DNA of 36,710 nt from an uncultured Succinivibrio sp. (lineage in GTDB: Bacteria > Pseudomonadota > Gammaproteobacteria > Enterobacterales > Succinivibrionaceae): the NCBI GenBank assembly GCA_900770725.1, contig CAAGLL010000062.1, positions 1 through 36,710 on the forward strand, read 5' to 3'. Positions 8,040 through 15,544 of the stretch are shown here, piece by piece. Every line of letters starts with the position of its first letter. Position 1 is the first letter of the stretch. The position numbers were made by a program, and so were the translations under genes. Below the pieces are notes generated by a model, which ran no database searches, was not told the DNA's origin, and was given only the letters and a program-made list of their open reading frames with translations.

Positions 8040-8642
8040 TCAGGCGGCCTTGTAGGCGCCGCTGCGGTAGACGTGGCGCACCTTGGACTCGGGCCTTGCG
8101 TAGTCGGGGCGCTCGCTCATGAGCTGGTTTATCTGATCCTCGGAGAGCTTGCCCGCGGTGATGCCGATGGCGCGGTAGGTGATGAAGGGGCGGGCCTGGC
8201 GGGAGATCGCAACCCCGGCCTTGCCGTCATCGCCTGCAGGGGAGACCTGCTCCAGGATCCTGCTGCCCAGCAGCCCGCGCACGGTGGGCTGGCTCAGCGG
8301 GACGCGCAGCTCGGACTTGCGCTGGAGCACGAACTCGCGGATGAGCGCGCGCTCGGAGAAGTCCATGTTGCCGACGCTGCGCTCCATCAGGCGCGCGCTT
8401 TCCTTGGCGGCCTTGCTGCGGCGCAGCGAGGAGAAGATCCCGATGAGCGCCTGGGCGATGAAATTGGAGAGCTCGAAGATGAGGGCCAGGTAGAGGAATC
8501 CGCGGCACGGCTCGATCCTCAAGGCCAGATCCGGCGAGAAGCGCTCCCAGGGGACGAACAGCAGCGCGAGCGTGGCGATCGAAAGCCACACCATGACGAT
8601 GTTCAAGATGAGGAATGAACTGTTCCTGTCGTTCTTTTCCAT
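8040..8642 (-). CDS. Two-TM protein resembling superinfection exclusion protein B (SieB family)
   Basis: The 200-residue protein has two N-terminal membrane helices (about 10-30 and 48-70) and a cytoplasmic remainder. The segment FSERALIREFVLQRKSELRV, followed by PLSQPTVRGLLGSRILEQVS, looks like the conserved core of the SieB family: a helix ending in an L/E-rich block, then a PxVxGLxxxxIL motif. The family is named for phage-encoded blocking of superinfecting phage, but many chromosomal members have no tested role. The minus-strand start has a clear AAAGGAG site 6 bases before the ATG at 8642, and a terminator follows the stop. It stands alone with no phage genes around it. I recognised the family from memory and the match is moderate, so it could be an unrelated small membrane protein. 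Confidence 0.55.
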   Translation of the reverse strand: MEKNDRNSSFLILNIVMVWLSIATLALLFVPWERFSPDLALRIEPCRGFLYLALIFELSNFIAQALIGIFSSLRRSKAAKESARLMERSVGNMDFSERALIREFVLQRKSELRVPLSQPTVRGLLGSRILEQVSPAGDDGKAGVAISRQARPFITYRAIGITAGKLSEDQINQLMSERPDYARPESKVRHVYRSGAYKAA

Positions 8643-8818
8643 AAGTCCGCTCCTTTTATCTGTTCAAACCCTGACGGTTACGTAAGCAATAAAGCAAGCA
8701 ACGTGCCAAAGCACAAACAATCAAAGAAGATCAATGCGTTGAAAGGCGGCATCGGGGAGCGCCTGAGCCCAGGCGGCGGTTTTCCGCCGCACCGCCGCTC
8801 CATGCTAGAATGGAAAAG

Positions 8819-8845
8819 CCCCAAAGGCGCAGTGCGCCTTTGGGG
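8819..8845. other. Perfect 12-bp hairpin in the glnB upstream region
   Basis: CCCCAAAGGCGC (8819-8830) pairs with GCGCCTTTGGGG (8834-8845) around AGT. On the + strand no T-run follows. On the minus strand it is followed by CTTTTCC, so it could be a minus-strand terminator. If TAGAAT at 8806-8811 is a -10, the hairpin sits at the very 5' end of the glnB mRNA and could protect it. Confidence 0.6.
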
Positions 8846-8906
8846 ATCGCGCGGCCCAGTGCCGGGCGGGGAAGAACAACTTAAAACGAATGAGATCGGG
8901 AGAATG

Positions 8907-8925
8907 CTTCCGCCTTATGCGGAAG
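8907..8925 (+). promoter_or_regulatory. Hairpin overlapping the glnB ribosome binding site
   Basis: CTTCCGC (8907-8913) pairs with GCGGAAG (8919-8925) around CTTAT. The downstream arm contains most of the GGAAGGA ribosome site (8921-8927) for the ATG at 8939. Pairing would limit initiation. No ligand or partner is evident. Confidence 0.45.
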
Positions 8926-8938
8926 GACTTGCTGCTTT

Positions 8939-9277
8939 ATGAAGAAGATAGTTGCGATAATCAAACCCTTCAAGCTTGACGACGTGCGCGAGGCGCTAAG
9001 CGCCCAGGGCATCAGCGGCATGACCGTGTCGGAGGTCAAGGGCTTCGGGCGGCAGAAGGGCCACACCGAGCTCTACCGCGGCGCCGAGTACGTGGTCGAC
9101 TTCCTGCCCAAGGCCAAGATCGAGCTCGTGGTCAAGGATCAGGACGTCGATACCTGCATCGAGGCCATCATCAAGGGCGCCCATACCGGCAAGATCGGCG
9201 ACGGCAAGATCTTCGTGTCCGACGTCTCGCGCGTGATCCGCATCCGCACGAGCGAGGAAGGCGAGGACGCCATCTGA
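8939..9277 (+). CDS. glnB: PII nitrogen regulatory protein GlnB
   Basis: This small trimeric cytoplasmic signal protein reads 2-oxoglutarate, ATP/ADP and (through uridylylation) glutamine, and adjusts nitrogen assimilation. The 112-residue protein matches E. coli GlnB over nearly its whole length: MKKIVAIIKPFKLDDVREAL, then the T-loop KGFGRQKGHTELYRGAEY with the uridylylated tyrosine at position 51, then TGKIGDGKIFV and VIRIRT. The C-terminus EEGEDAI fits GlnB rather than GlnK, and no amtB follows. The ribosome site is inside a small hairpin. The next gene starts 2 bases after the stop, so the lipoprotein downstream is co-translated with it. Its position near the urea genes fits a nitrogen theme but no direct link is shown. 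Confidence 0.95.
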   Translation: MKKIVAIIKPFKLDDVREALSAQGISGMTVSEVKGFGRQKGHTELYRGAEYVVDFLPKAKIELVVKDQDVDTCIEAIIKGAHTGKIGDGKIFVSDVSRVIRIRTSEEGEDAI

Positions 9278-9279
9278 CC

Positions 9280-9858
9280 GTGCGCACAGGGCTCGCCGCA
9301 GCGCTGGCCGTGGCCGGCGCTCTGATCGCAGGTTGCTCGTCCGAGCCGCCGTCGAACCCGGGCAACCTCTGCTCGGTGTTCCAGGAGAAGGACGACTGGT
9401 ACGCAGAAGCCCACCGCGTCCATGAGCGCTACGGGGTGCCCATCGACGTCGCGCTGGCGATCATGGCCCAGGAGTCGTCCTTCCGCGACGACGCCAAGCC
9501 GCCGATGCGCTGGTTCCTCTTCATCCCGCTGGGGCGCGGCAGCAGCGCCTACGGCTACGCCCAGGCCACCGACGAGAGCTGGGACCTGTACAAGAGCGAG
9601 GCCGGATCGTTCTTCTCCGACCGCGACGACTTCGGGGACGCGCTCGACTTCATAGGCTGGTACATGTCGAAGACCCGCCAGAAGAACGGCATACCCTACA
9701 CGGACGCCTACAACCAGTACTTGAACTACCACGAGGGCTGGAAGGGCTTCAGCATGGGCACCTACAAGGGCAAGGACTGGCTCGTGGGAGCGGCCCGCCA
9801 GGTGTCCTCCCGCGCCGCGGCCTACCGCTCGCAGCTGCTGCACTGCGAGCTCTACTGA
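9280..9858 (+). CDS. Lipoprotein with lytic-transglycosylase-like (SLT) domain
   Basis: The 192-residue protein starts at GTG 9280, two bases after glnB, and carries a lipoprotein signal with lipobox LIAGC (cysteine 19). The mature part looks like a small soluble-lytic-transglycosylase fold: YGVPIDVALAIMAQESSF, with the expected catalytic glutamate at 65, then SSAYGYAQATDESWDLYK, and YNQYLNYHEGWKGF further on. It would be anchored to the inner or outer membrane and cleave or bind peptidoglycan. The SSAYGYAQ block corresponds to the GxxGLMQ motif of the family but is not identical. Close coupling with glnB suggests shared transcription only. The exact substrate is unknown to me. A terminator follows at 9875. 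Confidence 0.75.
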   Translation: MRTGLAAALAVAGALIAGCSSEPPSNPGNLCSVFQEKDDWYAEAHRVHERYGVPIDVALAIMAQESSFRDDAKPPMRWFLFIPLGRGSSAYGYAQATDESWDLYKSEAGSFFSDRDDFGDALDFIGWYMSKTRQKNGIPYTDAYNQYLNYHEGWKGFSMGTYKGKDWLVGAARQVSSRAAAYRSQLLHCELY

Positions 9859-9874
9859 CAAGAATGACAACAAG

Positions 9875-9903
9875 GGGCGCGGCCGATGCCGCGCCCGGTT
9901 TTT
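9875..9903 (+). terminator. Terminator between the lipoprotein gene and luxS
   Basis: GGGCGCGGC (9875-9883) pairs with GCCGCGCCC (9888-9896) around CGAT, then GGTTTTT. The luxS ribosome site starts only 3 bases later, so any luxS transcription from upstream must read through. Confidence 0.85.
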
Positions 9904-9920
9904 ATAAAGGAGTTTGAAAA

Positions 9921-10436
9921 ATGCCGCTTATTGACAGCTTCCTGGTCGACCACACCATCATGCCGGCCCCGGCGGTCAGGCTCGCCAAGGTCATGAAGAC
10001 CCCCAAGGGCGATGAGATCGAGGTCTGGGATCTGCGCTTCATCAAGCCCAACACCGGGATGATGCCGGAGAAGGGCATCCACACCTTCGAGCACCTCTTT
10101 GCAGGCTTCATGCGCGACCACATCAACGAGAAGGGCGTGGTCGAGGTCATCGACATCTCCCCGATGGGCTGCAAGACCGGCTTCTACATGAGCTGCATCG
10201 GCCGCCCGGCGCCTGAGAAGGTCCGCGACGCGATGGAGGCGTCGATGAAGGACGTGCTCGCCCTGCCTCCCGACTTCAAGATCCCCGCGGCCAACCCCTA
10301 CCAGTGCGGGTCGTGGAAGCTGCACAGCCTGGAGGAGGCCAAGCAGATCGCAAAGTCGGTGCTCGACGGCGGCATCGGCATCACCGACAGCCGCGACATC
10401 GCGCTCGACCCGAAGAAGCTTGCGGAGCTTGCATAA
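9921..10436 (+). CDS. luxS: S-ribosylhomocysteine lyase LuxS
   Basis: LuxS splits S-ribosylhomocysteine into homocysteine and DPD, the precursor of autoinducer 2, as part of the activated methyl cycle. The 171-residue protein has the metal site H54-x-x-E57-H58 in HTFEHLF, catalytic C84 in ISPMGCKTGFY, and the zinc cysteine 129 in PYQCGSW. N-terminal MPLIDSFLVDHTIMPAPAVR is typical. AAAGGAG lies 8 bases before the ATG. The gene is followed after a single base by gmhB. Length and all active-site residues are normal, so the enzyme should be functional. No pfs or lsr genes lie nearby. Confidence 0.97.
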   Translation: MPLIDSFLVDHTIMPAPAVRLAKVMKTPKGDEIEVWDLRFIKPNTGMMPEKGIHTFEHLFAGFMRDHINEKGVVEVIDISPMGCKTGFYMSCIGRPAPEKVRDAMEASMKDVLALPPDFKIPAANPYQCGSWKLHSLEEAKQIAKSVLDGGIGITDSRDIALDPKKLAELA

Positions 10437-10437
10437 G

Positions 10438-10986
10438 ATGGGCGCAAGGGCGGTGTTCTTCGACCGCGACGGGGTCATAAACCGCGACAGCGGCTATGTC
10501 GGCCCCCTCGAGGACTTCGAGTTCCTGCCTGGCGTGAAGGAAGCCCTGGCCGCCATCAGGCGGCAGGGCTTCCTTTTGATCCTCTGCACCAACCAGTCCG
10601 GGATCGCCCGCGGCCGCTACAGGATGTCGGACTTCCTTGCCACCACCGCCTGGATGCAGCAGGTGCTCGCGCTGCACGGCGCCGCCTTCGACGGCGTCTA
10701 CTGCTGCCCCCACCACCCCGAGGCCGAGGTTGCGCGCTACCGCATCGACTGCGGCTGCCGCAAGCCCAAGGGCGGGATGTTCAGGAAGGCCTGCGCGGAC
10801 TTCTCAATCGATCCCGCGCTCTCGTGGGCCGTAGGCGATCGCGCGCGCGATCTTGAAGGGGCGCGCGAGGCCGGCGTGCGCCAATTTGCCCTGGTGGCGC
10901 CCCAGGAAGGTGAGAGCAGGCTCGCCCCGGGCGTGCCCTGCTATCCCGATCTGCCCTCTTTTGCATCCTCGCTTTCAAAAGCCTGA
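10438..10986 (+). CDS. gmhB: D-glycero-D-manno-heptose-1,7-bisphosphate 7-phosphatase
   Basis: GmhB removes the 7-phosphate from heptose bisphosphate in the ADP-heptose pathway for LPS inner core. The 182-residue HAD-family protein has the nucleophile pair D9/D11 in FFDRDGVIN, motif II in LCTNQSG, and the structural zinc loop with C90, H92, C105 and C107 (YCCPHHPE then DCGCRKPKGGM). GDRARDLEGAREAG is the last HAD motif. The ATG at 10438 begins one base after the luxS stop with GGAG 10 bases upstream. A TTG at 10420 would add six residues inside luxS and is less likely. HisB-N phosphatases are related, but the zinc loop and stand-alone size favour GmhB. Confidence 0.9.
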   Translation: MGARAVFFDRDGVINRDSGYVGPLEDFEFLPGVKEALAAIRRQGFLLILCTNQSGIARGRYRMSDFLATTAWMQQVLALHGAAFDGVYCCPHHPEAEVARYRIDCGCRKPKGGMFRKACADFSIDPALSWAVGDRARDLEGAREAGVRQFALVAPQEGESRLAPGVPCYPDLPSFASSLSKA

Positions 10987-11441
10987 TCAAAATCCGCCCG
11001 CTCTGTCCCCAAATGGCAGACATGGCGCGTCCAATGCGGTGCAATTGAAATAATTTCCAATTCAAGGCCAAAGGCCTGCATGACGTCCTTCAAGTTTTAC
11101 GCAAGCAACTGATATTTTGTGCAAAAACTAGCAAAAAGAGGGATCTTGCACTAAGCGGAACGATCACCCATCCATCGCGCATCAGGCCGCTCCAGCCTTC
11201 ACCAAACCTTGCAGGGGCGCGTGCCTGCTCATCAAATTTTTTTGAAAAAACAATATGTTTGACATTTAGCGCCTTTTTTGAAAGCGCCCCATGAACCGTG
11301 CGGCACTGTTTTGGAAAGCGCAGCGGCCAAAACAGTGCGCCCGCCTTGCGCTTGGGCATGTCACGGTACAGTCAGGCCATCGGCAAGGCGGGGACACGCC
11401 TTCCGGTACCACCTAAAAAGGCTTTCAAAGAGGAAAACTTA
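10987..11441 (+). promoter_or_regulatory. 455-bp control region ahead of the urea transport operon
   Basis: No gene is supported here. AT-rich patches occur at 11040-11060 and 11230-11280. TTGACA at 11259-11264 looks like a -35 box but has no good -10 partner. TGGCGCGTCCAATGCG at 11023-11038 has the GG-N10-GC spacing of a sigma-54 promoter with imperfect flanks. A 12-bp inverted repeat (11303-11338) is listed separately. The urtA ribosome site is AGAGGA at 11429-11434. The length suggests nitrogen-responsive control, which is inference. Confidence 0.4.
11303..11338 (+). repeat. 12-bp perfect inverted repeat in the urtA leader
   Basis: GCACTGTTTTGG (11303-11314) is repeated in inverted form as CCAAAACAGTGC (11327-11338) with a 12-base spacer. 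As RNA it would be a strong hairpin without a T-run; as DNA it could be a dimer operator with half-sites 24 bp apart. It lies 104 bp before the urtA start. Confidence 0.75.
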
Positions 11442-12731
11442 ATGATCAAACACCTTCTCGGCCTGGCGCTTGGCGCCGCAATGGCCCTCCACGGCTTCTC
11501 GGCCCAGGCTGCCGAGGACACCATCAAGGTCGGCATCATGCACTCGCTCTCCGGCACCATGGCCATCAGCGAGTCCTCGCTCAAGGACGAGCTCCTGATG
11601 CTCATCGACGAGCAGAACAAGAAGGGCGGCGTGCTGGGCAAGAAGCTCGAGCCGGTGGTGGTCGATCCCGCCTCCGACTGGCCGCTGTTCGCCGAGAAGA
11701 GCCGCGAGCTGCTCTCCAAGGACAAGGTCGCCGTGGTCTTCGGATGCTGGACCTCCGTCTCCCGCAAGTCGGTGCTCCCGGTGTTCGAGGAGCTGAACGG
11801 CCTGCTCTTCTACCCCGTCCAGTACGAGGGCGAGGAGAGCTCGCGCAACATCATCTACACCGGCGCGGCCCCCAACCAGCAGGCCATCCCGGCAGTCGAG
11901 TACCTGATGAACGAGGTCGGCGTCAAGCGCTGGGTCCTCGAGGGCACCGACTACGTCTTCCCGCGCACTGCCAACAAGATCATCCAGGCCTACCTGAACC
12001 AGCACGGCGTCAAGGATGAGGACATCCTGATCCACTACACCCCGTTCGGGCACTCCGACTGGCAGTCCATCGTCTCCGAGATCAAGGCCTTCGGCTCGGC
12101 CGGCAAGAAGACCGCGGTCATCAACACCCTAAACGGCGACGCCAACGTCCCGTTCTACAAGGAGCTTGCCAACCAGGGCATCAGCGCCGAGGACATCCCG
12201 GTGATGGCCTTCTCGGTGGGCGAGGAGGAGCTCTCGGGCATCGACACCGCACCGCTCGTCGGCCACCTGGCGGCCTGGAACTACTTCCAGAGCGTCGACA
12301 CCCCTGAGAACAAGGACTTCATCGCCAAGTTCCGCGCCTTCACCAAGAACCCCAAGCGCGTGACCAACGACCCGATGGAGGCCCACTACATCGGCTTCAA
12401 CCTCTGGGTGAAGGCCGTTGAGAAGGCCAAGTCCACCGACGTGGACAAGGTGCTCGACAACATCGTCGGCCTCGAGACCCCGAACCTCACCGGCGGCGTG
12501 GCCAAGGTCCTGCCCAACCACCACCTGACCAAGCCGGTGCTCATCGGCGAGATCCAGGACGACGGCCAGTTCGAGGTCGTCTGGCAGACCCAGAAGGAAG
12601 TCGACGGCGACGCCTGGAGCGACTACCTCGAGGGCTCCAAGGACCTCATCGCCGACTGGACCGCCCCCATCAAGTGCGGCAACTACAACACCAAGACCAA
12701 GAAGTGCCTGGGCTCTGCAAAGTCCAAGTAA
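11442..12731 (+). CDS. urtA: UrtA, urea-binding protein of the urea ABC transporter
   Basis: This is the periplasmic receptor for urea, or short-chain amides, of a branched-chain-amino-acid-type ABC importer. I start it at ATG 11442 (MIKHLLGLALGAAMA) because AGAGGA lies upstream and a Sec signal peptide begins here, cleaved near AQAA-EDT. The 429-residue protein begins its mature part with IKVGIMHSLSGTMAISE, then FGCWTSVSRKSVLPVFEE, LLFYPVQYEGEESSRNI and YTGAAPNQQAIPAVEYL, a set of segments specific to UrtA rather than LivJ. The urease genes downstream support urea as the ligand. Hairpins after the stop probably leave more urtA than urtB message. Confidence 0.94.
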   Translation: MIKHLLGLALGAAMALHGFSAQAAEDTIKVGIMHSLSGTMAISESSLKDELLMLIDEQNKKGGVLGKKLEPVVVDPASDWPLFAEKSRELLSKDKVAVVFGCWTSVSRKSVLPVFEELNGLLFYPVQYEGEESSRNIIYTGAAPNQQAIPAVEYLMNEVGVKRWVLEGTDYVFPRTANKIIQAYLNQHGVKDEDILIHYTPFGHSDWQSIVSEIKAFGSAGKKTAVINTLNGDANVPFYKELANQGISAEDIPVMAFSVGEEELSGIDTAPLVGHLAAWNYFQSVDTPENKDFIAKFRAFTKNPKRVTNDPMEAHYIGFNLWVKAVEKAKSTDVDKVLDNIVGLETPNLTGGVAKVLPNHHLTKPVLIGEIQDDGQFEVVWQTQKEVDGDAWSDYLEGSKDLIADWTAPIKCGNYNTKTKKCLGSAKSK

Positions 12732-12739
12732 GCCCCAGG

Positions 12740-12800
12740 GGCCGGGGCGCCGCCCCGGCCTGAGGCGGCAGGGCGCCGGGCCACCAGGCCTCAGGCGCCC
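12740..12800 (+). other. Nested GC-rich hairpins between urtA and urtB
   Basis: GGCCGGGGC (12740-12748) pairs with GCCCCGGCC (12752-12760). Right after it CCTGAGGC (12759-12766) can pair with GCCTCAGG (12788-12795), and GGGCGCC (12771-12777) with GGCGCCC (12794-12800) as an alternative. No T-run follows. The likely role is mRNA stabilisation or partial termination to favour urtA. Confidence 0.6.
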
Positions 12801-12833
12801 TTGTGTTCCACAAGATTCAGGGAAAAAAGGATC

Positions 12834-14441
12834 ATGTTTGCAAGAATGCGCAGGGCGCTGGCCGCGTTGTGCCTGGCAGCCTGCGGGCTGGGGGCCTGGG
12901 CGGCGCCGCTGTACGACTTGAGCCCCGAGGTGGCCGCGTCGCTCTCCGACAGCTCGGTGAAGCACCGCGACGCCGCCATCCAGGCGCTGGGCTCGGACAT
13001 CAGCGAGCAGAACGCCGATCTCTTAAGGAAGCTCTCCTCGGGCCTCGTCTACTTCGACCCGCAAAGCGGGGAGATCTACATCAGGAAGGACCGCAGCTCG
13101 GACACCTACTCCAAGGTCTCCGACGGCAGCGAGGCCCAGTCGCCCTCGGGCCTGCGCCGCAGCGCCGTCTCGACGGCCCAGCGCAAGGCCATCAGCGGCT
13201 ACCTGCAGAGCTTCCACCTCTTCTCGGAGGATGCTGCGGTGCGCCTCAAGGCCGCGCAGGATCTCGCAGAGCCCGGCGCCAAGTCGCTGCCGCTTGAGAC
13301 CTTCGACAAGCTGCTCTCAAGGGAGCAGGATGGCGAGGTCTACGCGGCGCTGAAGCTTGCGCGCGCGCTCGCGCTTGCCAAGTCCGGAAATGCCGGCAGG
13401 CAGGAGACCTTCGAGGCGCTCGACCTGCTAAAGTCCGACTCGTCGGCCTCGGCGCTGCAGGCGGCGCAGGCGCTCGAAGGGTCAAAGGATCCTGAGATCG
13501 CCAAGGCCGCCAAGTCGTCGGCAGGCTACATCAAGTTCTGCCAGAAGCTCTCGGATCTCACGATGACGCTGTTCTTCGGGCTGAGCCTGGGCTCGGTGCT
13601 GGTGCTCGCCGCAGTGGGGCTCTCCATCACCTTCGGCGTCATGGGCGTCATCAACATGGCCCACGGCGAGCTCATCATGATCGGCGCCTACACGGTTTGG
13701 ATCATCCAGCAGCTCATGCCGCAGAGCCCGGGCGCGGCGCTGCTCCTTTCGATCCCCGGGGCCTTCATCGTAAGCGGCCTCATGGGCATCCTCATCGAGC
13801 GCACCGTGATCCGCCACCTCTACGGCAGGCCGCTTGAGACGCTGCTTGCAACCTTCGGCATCAGCCTCATACTCCAGCAGCTCGTGCGCACGCTCTTCTC
13901 GCCTTTGAACCGCGCGGTGACCTCGCCTGAGTTCATGAGTGGCACGCTCAAGGTCTCGACGAACCTCTCGTTCACCTGGAACCGCATCGCCATCATCCTC
14001 TTCTGCATCGCGGTGTTCTTCATCATCCTCGCGATCATGAAGAAGACCCGCCTGGGGCTTGAGGTGCGCGCAGTCTCGCAGAACCGCCCGATCGCCAGGG
14101 CGCTGGGCATCAGGGCCGCGCGCGTCGACGCGCTGACCTTCGGCTTAGGCTCGGGCGTCGCCGGCATGGCCGGCGTGGCGCTGAGCCAAATCACCAACGT
14201 CGGCCCGAACCTCGGGCAGAACTACATCGTGGACTCGTTCATGGTCGTGGTGTTCGGCGGAGCCGGCAACCTCTGGGGCACCCTCACCGGCGGCCTCATC
14301 ATGGGCGTTGCCAACAAGCTCCTGGAGCCTTTGAGCGGCGCGATGCTCTCGAAGATCATCATCCTTGTGGCGCTGATCCTGTTCATCCAGAAGCGCCCGC
14401 GCGGGCTGTTCCCGCAGCGCGGCAGGGCGGCGGAGGACTGA
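12834..14441 (+). CDS. urtB: UrtB, urea ABC transporter permease with long N-terminal domain
   Basis: This is an inner-membrane channel subunit for urea, related to LivH. I start it at ATG 12834 (MFARMRRALAALCLAACG), which gives a signal-peptide-like start. The 535 residues fall in two parts: an exported helical region (about 25-240, rich in alanine and lysine, HEAT-like in appearance) and a LivH-type permease (about 245-535) with GLSLGSVLVLAAVGLSITFG, GVINMAHGELIMIGAY and LGIRAARVDALTFGLGSG. UrtB proteins of many proteobacteria carry such an extension, so it is not a fusion artefact. It follows urtA by about 100 bp and precedes urtC by 4 bp. Confidence 0.92.
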   Translation: MFARMRRALAALCLAACGLGAWAAPLYDLSPEVAASLSDSSVKHRDAAIQALGSDISEQNADLLRKLSSGLVYFDPQSGEIYIRKDRSSDTYSKVSDGSEAQSPSGLRRSAVSTAQRKAISGYLQSFHLFSEDAAVRLKAAQDLAEPGAKSLPLETFDKLLSREQDGEVYAALKLARALALAKSGNAGRQETFEALDLLKSDSSASALQAAQALEGSKDPEIAKAAKSSAGYIKFCQKLSDLTMTLFFGLSLGSVLVLAAVGLSITFGVMGVINMAHGELIMIGAYTVWIIQQLMPQSPGAALLLSIPGAFIVSGLMGILIERTVIRHLYGRPLETLLATFGISLILQQLVRTLFSPLNRAVTSPEFMSGTLKVSTNLSFTWNRIAIILFCIAVFFIILAIMKKTRLGLEVRAVSQNRPIARALGIRAARVDALTFGLGSGVAGMAGVALSQITNVGPNLGQNYIVDSFMVVVFGGAGNLWGTLTGGLIMGVANKLLEPLSGAMLSKIIILVALILFIQKRPRGLFPQRGRAAED

Positions 14442-14445
14442 GTAA

Positions 14446-15534
14446 ATGGAAAACATCAGACTTCAGGAAAAACTGTTCAACCGCCCGACCAGGGCCTTCC
14501 TGGCCACCACGGCCGCGCTCGGCGCGCTCGTGGTGGTGCTCGGGCTTGTGGGGATCCTCCCCGTCTACACCGTGAACCTCTTGGGCAAGTACGTGACCTA
14601 CGCGATCCTCGCGCTCTCGGTGGACATGATCTGGGGCTACCTCGGCATACTCACCCTGGGCCACTGCGTGTTCTTCGCGCTGGGCGGCTACGCCATGGGC
14701 ATGTACCTCACGCGCTCCATCGGCGCGCAGGGCGTGTACGGCGATCCGGTGCTGCCGGACTTCATGGTGTTCCTAAACTGGCACGAGCTGCCCTGGTACT
14801 GGCACGGCTTCCAGTACTTCGCCTTCGCCGCGGCCATGGTGATCCTTGTTCCCTCGGTCCTGGCTTGGGCCTTCGGCAAGCTCGCCTTCGGCTCGCGCGT
14901 CTCGGGCGTGTACCTCTCGATCATCACCCAGGCGCTCACCTACGCGATGATGCTGGCCTTCTTCCTAAACGAGCTGGGCTTCGGCGGCAACAACGGCCTG
15001 ACCGACTTCAAGACGCTCCTGGGATTCAGCCTGAGCACCGACGGCATGAGGATCACGCTGTTCGCAGCCTCGGTCATCGCGCTGATGCTCGCCTACATCG
15101 CCTGCCGCTCGGTGGTCGCATCGAGGCTGGGCAGGCTGTGCGTGGCGGTCAGGGACGCCGAGAGCCGCGTGCGCTTCATCGGCTACCGCGTCGAGAACAT
15201 CAAGCTGTGGGTCTTCGTGCTCTCCGCGGCCATCGCCGGAATCGCCGGCGCGCTCTACGTGCCGCAGGTGGGGATCATCAACCCAAGCGAGTTCTCGCCG
15301 GTCAACTCGATCGAGATCGTGGTGTGCGTGGCCCTGGGCGGCCGCGGCAGGCTCTATGGCGCGGTGGTCGGCGCGTTCATCGTCCACTTTGCCAAGACCT
15401 GCTTCACCAACGCCTTCCCGGAGGTGTGGCTTTTCGCCCTGGGCGGGCTCTTCGTGGCGGTGACGCTGTTCCTGCCGCGCGGGGTCGCGGGGCTTGCCGA
15501 CAACATCATCGCCCGCAGGGCGCCTGCGCGCTGA
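14446..15534 (+). CDS. urtC: UrtC, urea ABC transporter permease
   Basis: This is the second channel subunit, a LivM relative. The 362-residue protein has about nine hydrophobic segments and the family motifs SVDMIWGYLGILTLGHCVFF, LGGYAMGMYL, GNNGLTDFKTLLGF and VCVALGGRGRLYGAVVGAF. It starts at ATG 14446, 4 bases after urtB, and ends 10 bases before urtD. Motif content separates it from ordinary LivM: the DMIWGYLGIL and GGNNGLT blocks are characteristic of UrtC. No unusual feature is seen. Confidence 0.93.
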   Translation: MENIRLQEKLFNRPTRAFLATTAALGALVVVLGLVGILPVYTVNLLGKYVTYAILALSVDMIWGYLGILTLGHCVFFALGGYAMGMYLTRSIGAQGVYGDPVLPDFMVFLNWHELPWYWHGFQYFAFAAAMVILVPSVLAWAFGKLAFGSRVSGVYLSIITQALTYAMMLAFFLNELGFGGNNGLTDFKTLLGFSLSTDGMRITLFAASVIALMLAYIACRSVVASRLGRLCVAVRDAESRVRFIGYRVENIKLWVFVLSAAIAGIAGALYVPQVGIINPSEFSPVNSIEIVVCVALGGRGRLYGAVVGAFIVHFAKTCFTNAFPEVWLFALGGLFVAVTLFLPRGVAGLADNIIARRAPAR

Positions 15535-15544
15535 GGAGGGAACG

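Larger units (their letters stand above)
8643..8938. other. Divergent intergenic region between the SieB-like gene and glnB
   Basis: This 296-bp region should hold the promoters of both divergent genes. It contains a GC-rich dyad near 8770-8795, a TAGAAT box at 8806-8811 that could serve as a -10 toward glnB, and two hairpins listed separately. A 79-codon open frame crosses it but shows no coding character. No recognised riboswitch is seen. Confidence 0.5.

Noticed and set aside
8703..8942. A 79-codon open frame between the SieB-like gene and glnB
   Set aside because: It crosses two hairpins and the glnB ribosome site, has no ribosome site of its own and a composition unlike a folded protein.
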